DNA of 64,000 nucleotides, from assembly GCF_023156245.1 (NCBI RefSeq), contig NZ_JAKZAH010000005.1, positions 1 to 64,000 of the forward strand. The letters run 5' to 3'. Positions within the stretch are counted from its first letter, which is position 1, and each line of letters begins with the position of its first letter. Made by a program: the position numbers and the translations under genes. This document shows, in pieces, positions 59,528 to 64,000 of the stretch. Under the pieces are notes generated by a model. The model was given only the letters and a program-made list of their open reading frames with translations, did no database searches and had not been told where the DNA came from. Origin of the DNA: Marinobacter bryozoorum. Lineage in GTDB: Bacteria; Pseudomonadota; Gammaproteobacteria; Pseudomonadales; Oleiphilaceae.

Positions 59528-60013
59528 TCACTGGCGCCGCAGAAGTTCGTCCGCCTGCCGGCGTTGTTCATCGGTAAGGCCGGCACCATCATCGTCACCG
59601 CCATTGCCGGAACGACGGACGATCACAACAATCACCAGCAGGCCGACCAGGATTACAATGGCCGGCAATAGCCACAGCAGGGCGGTACGGGCATCGAAGG
59701 CCGGCTTGTAATGCACAAATTCGCCGAAACGGTCCACCATCGAGTCAACAACCGTCTTTTCATCGGCGCCATTCTGTACCATGCGGTAGACCTCCTCCCG
59801 CATATCCTCCGCGATGGGTGCATCCGAATCAGCGATGTTCTGGTTCTGGCACTTCGGGCAGCGCAACTCGTTCAACAGGCGATCAAAACGCTCCCGGTCT
59901 GCCTCCGACGCCAGCGGATAGATGTCCTGCGCGGAGGCCGATGAGCCTTCGGACTGTGCCAGCGCGAAGGGGGCAATCAGTACCAGCACCAAGGGAATCA
60001 GCCAGTACTTCAT
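59528..60013 (-). CDS. ccmH: Cytochrome c-type biogenesis protein CcmH
   Basis: Periplasmic thiol protein that reduces the heme-binding cysteines of apocytochrome c. The 161-residue product has a signal peptide (to about residue 20, ALAQ), the redox motif LRCPKCQNQ with C52 and C55, and a C-terminal membrane helix at about 103-123. The ATG at 60013 follows AGGAGGG and overlaps the ccmG stop by ATGA; the frame could be extended to 60064, but without support. Confidence 0.94.
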   Translation of the reverse strand: MKYWLIPLVLVLIAPFALAQSEGSSASAQDIYPLASEADRERFDRLLNELRCPKCQNQNIADSDAPIAEDMREEVYRMVQNGADEKTVVDSMVDRFGEFVHYKPAFDARTALLWLLPAIVILVGLLVIVVIVRRSGNGGDDDGAGLTDEQRRQADELLRRQ

Positions 60014-60549
60014 GAGCCCTCCTGCTGGTAACGGCGAACCACCGGACCCAGCTTTTCTTCCCACACCTCAGGGTTCACCACCCCGACATGGCGATAACGG
60101 ACGATGCCCTGCTTGTCGATCACGTAGGTTTCGGGGGCGCCATAAACCCCCAGGTCAAACCCTAGCTTGCCCTGGGGATCAAACAGGGTGATCTGGTACG
60201 GGTCGCCCAGGTCCTGCAGCCAGCGCAGGGCCTGGTTGCGATTGTCCTTGTAGTTCAATCCAATGACCCGGATGCCCTTTTCTTCCGCCAGCCAGATAAG
60301 GTCATCATGCTCATCACGGCAGGCAGGACACCAGGTACCCCAGACGTTCAGCAGGGAGACCTGGCCCTGGAACACCTCAGGGGTCAGGGTCCGGTCGGGG
60401 TATTTCAGGTCTGCCAGCTCGAAGGCGGGTACCGGCTTGCCAACCAGGGCCGATTCCAGCTCCTGGGGGTCCTTGCCAAGCCCGGTATAGAGGAAAATGC
60501 CAAAGGCTATGGCGACGATAACCGGCAGGAACAGCAGTGCACGCTTCAT
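60010..60549 (-). CDS. ccmG: Thiol:disulfide interchange protein CcmG (DsbE)
   Basis: Membrane-anchored thioredoxin that keeps apocytochrome c and CcmH reduced. The 179-residue product has one N-terminal membrane anchor (about 4-22) and a thioredoxin fold with the active site WGTWCPACRDEH near residues 69-80 and the cis-proline loop YGAPETYVID. Overlaps ccmH by ATGA on one side and ccmF by four bases on the other. Confidence 0.95.
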   Translation of the reverse strand: MKRALLFLPVIVAIAFGIFLYTGLGKDPQELESALVGKPVPAFELADLKYPDRTLTPEVFQGQVSLLNVWGTWCPACRDEHDDLIWLAEEKGIRVIGLNYKDNRNQALRWLQDLGDPYQITLFDPQGKLGFDLGVYGAPETYVIDKQGIVRYRHVGVVNPEVWEEKLGPVVRRYQQEGS

Positions 60550-62588
60550 ACCCCTGCCTCCGCTGGCCGGCCTTCGGCACCTGCACCACCGGCTACCGTC
60601 GCTTTGCGCCGCTCCGTCGCCTCATCCTTGATGCGATAGCGACGATCTGCAATGGCCAGGAAGCCACCAATGGCCATCACCAGCGCACCCAGCCAGGTCC
60701 AGCGGACAAGGGGTTTGTATTGCAGCCGCACCGCCCAGGCATCGCTGGATACCGGTTCCGCCACTGCCACAAAGATGTCACGCAGGAAACCGCCATCAAT
60801 ACCTGCCTCGGTCATCACATTTCGCTGTACCACGTAACGTCGACGTTCGGGATAGAGTGTACTGACCGGTTCGCCGTCCCGGCTTATGTCAAAGCGGGAG
60901 ACCAGAGCGGTGAAGTTCGCGCCTTCCCTTTCACCCACGGAGTCGAAGTGGAACTGATAGTCGCCAACGGTGGCAGTGTCGCCCGGACTCATGCGAACGT
61001 TGCGCTCAATGCCGTAGTTATTGACCACGGTGGCACCGGCAATCACCATCGCCAGGCCCAGGTGGCCCAGCACCATGCCGTAGAAACTGCGGGACTGCCG
61101 ACGCAGGCCGTGCAGACGGCCATGGCGGGATCCGGACTTGTTCCAGACATCCTGCAGGGTCGCGGCCGCACACCAGCTGGCCGACAGTACCCCGAAAAAT
61201 GCCCATAAACTGAAGCTGCTCCAGAATCCGGTCCCTTCCGCTGACACGGCACTGCCCATGGTAAGCACCACGGCGAACGCCACCACCAGGCTGACCACCG
61301 TAGGCACGATCATCTTGCGAAGCAGGTAGCCTTCGTCGGTCTTCTTCCAGCGGGAGAAGATGCCCACGCCCAGCAGGATGCCCACCACGACGGCAATGGG
61401 GCTGAAGGTCAGGTTAAAGAAGGGCTCACCAATGGAGATATTACCCAGCTCGAAGTAGTCCGCAATGAGCGGGAAGATGGTTCCGACCAGCACCAGCAGC
61501 ATGGCGGCCAGCAGCAAGACGTTGTTCAGCAGCAGGAAGACTTCCCGGGACAGCGGGCCGAACTTCGCCCGGGTGTGTACCACCGGCGCACGGAAGGCGT
61601 ACAGCGTCAGGCTGCCGATAACGGTAATGGCCAGCAGCAGCAACAGGAACGCGCCCCGGGTGGGGTCGGAAGCGAAGGAGTGCACCGAGGTGATCACACC
61701 GGAGCGGACCAGGAATGCCCCCAGCAGACTCAGGGCAAAGGTAAGGATGGCCAGCAGTACCGTCCAGCTCTTGAACACGCCCCGCTTCTCGGTCACCGCC
61801 AGGGAGTGCATCAGGGCGGTACCGGAAATCCAGGGCAGCAGGGACGCGTTTTCCACCGGGTCCCAGAACCACCAGCCACCCCAGCCAAGTTCGTAGTAGG
61901 CCCACCAGCTACCCAGGGCGATACCCAGGGTCAGAAAACCCCAGGCCACCGTGGTCCAGGGCCGGGACCACCGTGCCCAGGCCGCATCCAGGCGGCCGTT
62001 GATCAGCGCGGCAATGGCAAAGGCAAAGGCCACCGAGAACCCCACGTACCCCATGTAGAGCATGGGCGGATGCACGATCAGGCCGAAATCCTGCAGCAGC
62101 GGGTTCAGGTCTGCCCCGTCCGCCGGCACGTTGGGCAGGATGCGATCGAAGGGGTTGGAAGTCATCAGGATAAACAGCAGGAAGCCAACAGCCACCATAC
62201 CCATCACGGAAAGCACCTGGGAGACCATCACCGATGGCAACCGGCGGCTGAAGGTCGCAACCGCCAGGGTCCAGCCGCTGAGCATCAGGATCCACAACAG
62301 CAGGGAGCCTTCGTGGCCGCCCCAGACCGCACTGAACTTGTAGTACCAGGGCATCAGGCTGTTGCTCTGGTTGGCGACGTAGGCCACGGAGAAATCATCG
62401 ACCAGGAAGGCATTGGTCAGAATGCCAAAGGCAATGGCAATAAACACGAACTGCCCGGCGCCAAGCGGGCGGGCAAACGCCTGAAGGCTGTCACGGGCCG
62501 TCAAGGAGCCGTACAGTGGGATTATCGCCAGCAGCACCGATAGCAGCAGGGCGATAATGAGGGTGACTTGTCCGAGTTCGGGAAGCAT
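60546..62588 (-). CDS. ccmF: Heme lyase CcmF
   Basis: Integral membrane subunit that attaches heme to apocytochrome c with CcmH and CcmI. The 680-residue product has about fifteen hydrophobic segments and the tryptophan-rich WWD motif WGGWWFWDPVENASLLPWISG at about 235-255, with conserved histidines before and after it (VHPPMLYMGY, TALMHSL). Length agrees with the family (about 650-660). ccmE lies 41 bases upstream and ccmG overlaps its end. Confidence 0.97.
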   Translation of the reverse strand: MLPELGQVTLIIALLLSVLLAIIPLYGSLTARDSLQAFARPLGAGQFVFIAIAFGILTNAFLVDDFSVAYVANQSNSLMPWYYKFSAVWGGHEGSLLLWILMLSGWTLAVATFSRRLPSVMVSQVLSVMGMVAVGFLLFILMTSNPFDRILPNVPADGADLNPLLQDFGLIVHPPMLYMGYVGFSVAFAFAIAALINGRLDAAWARWSRPWTTVAWGFLTLGIALGSWWAYYELGWGGWWFWDPVENASLLPWISGTALMHSLAVTEKRGVFKSWTVLLAILTFALSLLGAFLVRSGVITSVHSFASDPTRGAFLLLLLAITVIGSLTLYAFRAPVVHTRAKFGPLSREVFLLLNNVLLLAAMLLVLVGTIFPLIADYFELGNISIGEPFFNLTFSPIAVVVGILLGVGIFSRWKKTDEGYLLRKMIVPTVVSLVVAFAVVLTMGSAVSAEGTGFWSSFSLWAFFGVLSASWCAAATLQDVWNKSGSRHGRLHGLRRQSRSFYGMVLGHLGLAMVIAGATVVNNYGIERNVRMSPGDTATVGDYQFHFDSVGEREGANFTALVSRFDISRDGEPVSTLYPERRRYVVQRNVMTEAGIDGGFLRDIFVAVAEPVSSDAWAVRLQYKPLVRWTWLGALVMAIGGFLAIADRRYRIKDEATERRKATVAGGAGAEGRPAEAGV

Positions 62589-62629
62589 GGTTCTCTCCGG
62601 TCAGGAGTCGGGTAAATGGCGTCGGGCAA

Positions 62630-63094
62630 TCAGTATTCAGGCATCTCCCGGCCCTCTTCCCGGGCGCGGGCGGCGGACCGTTCCAGGGCCTCGCTGACCT
62701 CCGGCGGCATGTACTGTTCATCGTGCTTGGCCAGCACCTCGCTGGCGACAAACTCCCGGTTCTCATTAAGCTGGCCAGTGGCTACCACGCCCTGCCCTTC
62801 TGCAAACAGGTCCGGCAGGATGCCTTCATAGTGAACGGTTACAGACGACGAGTAATCCGTCACCCGGAACTGGACCTTCAGGCTGTCCGGGTCTCTTGCC
62901 ACGGAGCCTTCTTCGACCATGCCGCCGGCACGGATGCGCACGTTAACAGGTGCTTCGCCGCCGGCGATCTGGCTGGGGTCATAGAACAGGTTGATGTTCT
63001 GCCGGAAGGCATAGGTGGTCAGGCCAACGGCAACGGCAACACCTGCGAGCAGGAACAGGACGATGGTGAGCTTGCGCTTGCGTGCTGGGTTCAT
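62630..63094 (-). CDS. ccmE: Heme chaperone CcmE
   Basis: Carries heme covalently from CcmC to CcmF in the periplasm. The 154-residue product has an N-terminal membrane anchor (about 10-28), an OB-fold beta barrel, the heme-attaching H124 in [10 protein letters not shown] and Y128, the residues equivalent to H130 and Y134 of E. coli CcmE. The start overlaps the ccmD stop by four bases. Confidence 0.96.
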   Translation of the reverse strand: MNPARKRKLTIVLFLLAGVAVAVGLTTYAFRQNINLFYDPSQIAGGEAPVNVRIRAGGMVEEGSVARDPDSLKVQFRVTDYSSSVTVHYEGILPDLFAEGQGVVATGQLNENREFVASEVLAKHDEQYMPPEVSEALERSAARAREEGREMPEY

Positions 63095-63351
63095 GACTTG
63101 CTGATCGACTCGCTTTGGGAAGTGGGAATACGTTGAAAACCGCCACCGGTGCGCTCATTGCGAACGGTATCAGTCTGACCGGGAGATGCCACTGTTTGTT
63201 CTCGCTGCTGGGTACGTACAACCCGGCGACGATCTCTCACGGAGAGCCAGGTTATAAGCGCCATCAGCAGGAAGAACACGCCGTAACAGGTCCATACATA
63301 GGGGCCGTGACCCTCCATGATGATAAAGGCACTGAAGGAATCAAACGCCAT
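63091..63351 (-). CDS. ccmD: Heme exporter protein CcmD
   Basis: A small 86-residue membrane protein with one hydrophobic helix (about 16-37, [19 protein letters not shown]) and a basic cytoplasmic tail. CcmD keeps CcmE bound to the CcmABC complex for release of holo-CcmE. It is recognised by position, size and the GPYVWxCYG pattern. The tail (about 48-86) is longer than in E. coli (69 residues in all). Confidence 0.92.
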   Translation of the reverse strand: MAFDSFSAFIIMEGHGPYVWTCYGVFFLLMALITWLSVRDRRRVVRTQQREQTVASPGQTDTVRNERTGGGFQRIPTSQSESISKS

Positions 63352-63355
63352 GGTT

Positions 63356-64000
63356 TCAGGCTCCTCCGGATTTCAGTTGCGAACCGCCGCCGGCGGCAAT
63401 GACATCTTTCACCCAGCGGGTACGACGTTCACGCCGCAACACTTCGGTCTGCATTCGGTAAAGGGAGACCCAGCCAAACAACAGGTAGGTTCCCAGCACC
63501 GCCAGCAACAGCGGCACCCACATCTCGGGCACCATGGTGGGCTTTTCAGTCAGTTTGAAGGTGGCCGGTTGATGCAGGGTATTCCACCAGTTCACCGAGT
63601 ACTTGATGATGGGAATATTCACCACCCCGACGACAGTCAGGACCGCCACCGCCCGGGCTGCAGTTTTCTCATCGGAATAGGCGTGGCTGAGGCCGATTAT
63701 GCCCAGGTACAAAAACAACAGGATCAGCATGGACGTCAGTCGTGCATCCCAGATCCACCAGGTGCCCCAGGTGGGCTTGCCCCAGACCGCCCCGGTAAAC
63801 AGGGCCAGCACGGTGAGGATAGCGCCGACCGGTGCTGCTGCGCGCACAAAGACGTCCGCCAGTTTCATTTTCCAGACCAGGGTGATCACCCCGGCGACCG
63901 CCATCATCATGTAGACCGACTGGGCCAGGAAGGCGGTGGGCACATGGATAAAGATGATCCGATAACTGTTGCCCTGCAGATAGTCCTGGGGCGCGAAGGC
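63356..64000 (-). CDS. ccmC: Heme transporter/handler CcmC (5' end outside window)
   Basis: Membrane protein that presents heme to CcmE. At least 214 C-terminal residues are in the window, and the frame stays open to 64000, reading FAPQDYLQGNSYRIIFIHVP upstream of the first candidate internal start (GTG at 63943), exactly as in CcmC near residue 40-60; the true start is therefore beyond the edge. Visible features are the WWD motif WGTWWIWDARLTS and about six membrane segments. It is separated from ccmD by four bases; ccmA and ccmB are expected just outside. Confidence 0.95.
   Translation of the reverse strand, partial: AFAPQDYLQGNSYRIIFIHVPTAFLAQSVYMMMAVAGVITLVWKMKLADVFVRAAAPVGAILTVLALFTGAVWGKPTWGTWWIWDARLTSMLILLFLYLGIIGLSHAYSDEKTAARAVAVLTVVGVVNIPIIKYSVNWWNTLHQPATFKLTEKPTMVPEMWVPLLLAVLGTYLLFGWVSLYRMQTEVLRRERRTRWVKDVIAAGGGSQLKSGGA

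Overview
The window (about 60% GC) reads as ordinary chromosome of a marine gammaproteobacterium, most like Marinobacter. Reasons: a complete Na+-translocating NADH:quinone reductase operon with its maturation genes, a PsrA-type regulator, a very long NAD-dependent glutamate dehydrogenase of the Pseudomonas type, and gene order that I recall from Pseudomonas aeruginosa (GDPD - sthA - nqrM - apbE - nqrFEDCBA - gap - mfd - csiV - thioinosine phosphorylase, and gdhB next to a MoxR/Bat cluster). The genus is an inference; the class is much safer.

Layout. 1-95: apparent end of an ISL3-like insertion sequence running out of the window. 96-10224: PilZ protein, rraA and ppsA facing ppsR (gluconeogenic PEP synthesis and its kinase/phosphorylase switch), a PreP-type M16C protease, a two-TM unknown protein, a membrane-anchored receiver-domain protein, and a tandem PTPS/QueD-like protein. 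10225-11091: non-coding stretch with two copies of a short inverted-repeat element, then a tRNA-Ala(GGC)/tRNA-Glu(TTC) operon with promoter and terminator. 11162-14709: gltX, znuA under a near-perfect Zur box, and an AEC transporter. 14821-18605: potABCD spermidine/putrescine importer. 18757-23393: dusA, tal, a TerB-like protein, a divergent DAHP-synthase-family protein and a GDPD. 23444-32153: sthA, nqrM, apbE, nqrF-A, all read leftwards from a clear sigma70 promoter near 32346-32374. 32518-38670: a GAPDH with a 135-residue N-terminal extension, facing mfd and csiV. 38748-42143: thioinosine phosphorylase, MscS-like channel, L,D-transpeptidase and psrA. 42199-43240: a membrane protein apparently split by one extra base. 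43469-46367: ribE, then rsmC-rlmG as an overlapping pair of rRNA guanine methyltransferases. 46480-51345: gdhB. 51505-58115: moxR, DUF58, DUF4381, BatA, BatB and BatD genes, mostly overlapping. 58181-64000: cytochrome c maturation operon ccmC-D-E-F-G-H-I, with ccmC cut by the window end.

How the genes fit together: this is mainly core metabolism and respiration (sodium pump plus transhydrogenase plus cytochrome c biogenesis), carbon-flux switches (PEP synthase, transaldolase, GAPDH, glutamate dehydrogenase) and translation (gltX, tRNAs, dusA, rsmC, rlmG). I found no prophage, CRISPR array, toxin-antitoxin pair or defence island. The least explained items are the receiver-coiled-coil-TM protein at 8225-9238, the paired palindromic elements at 10311-10738, the altered DAHP-synthase homologue at 21481-22608 and the frameshifted gene at 42199-43240.
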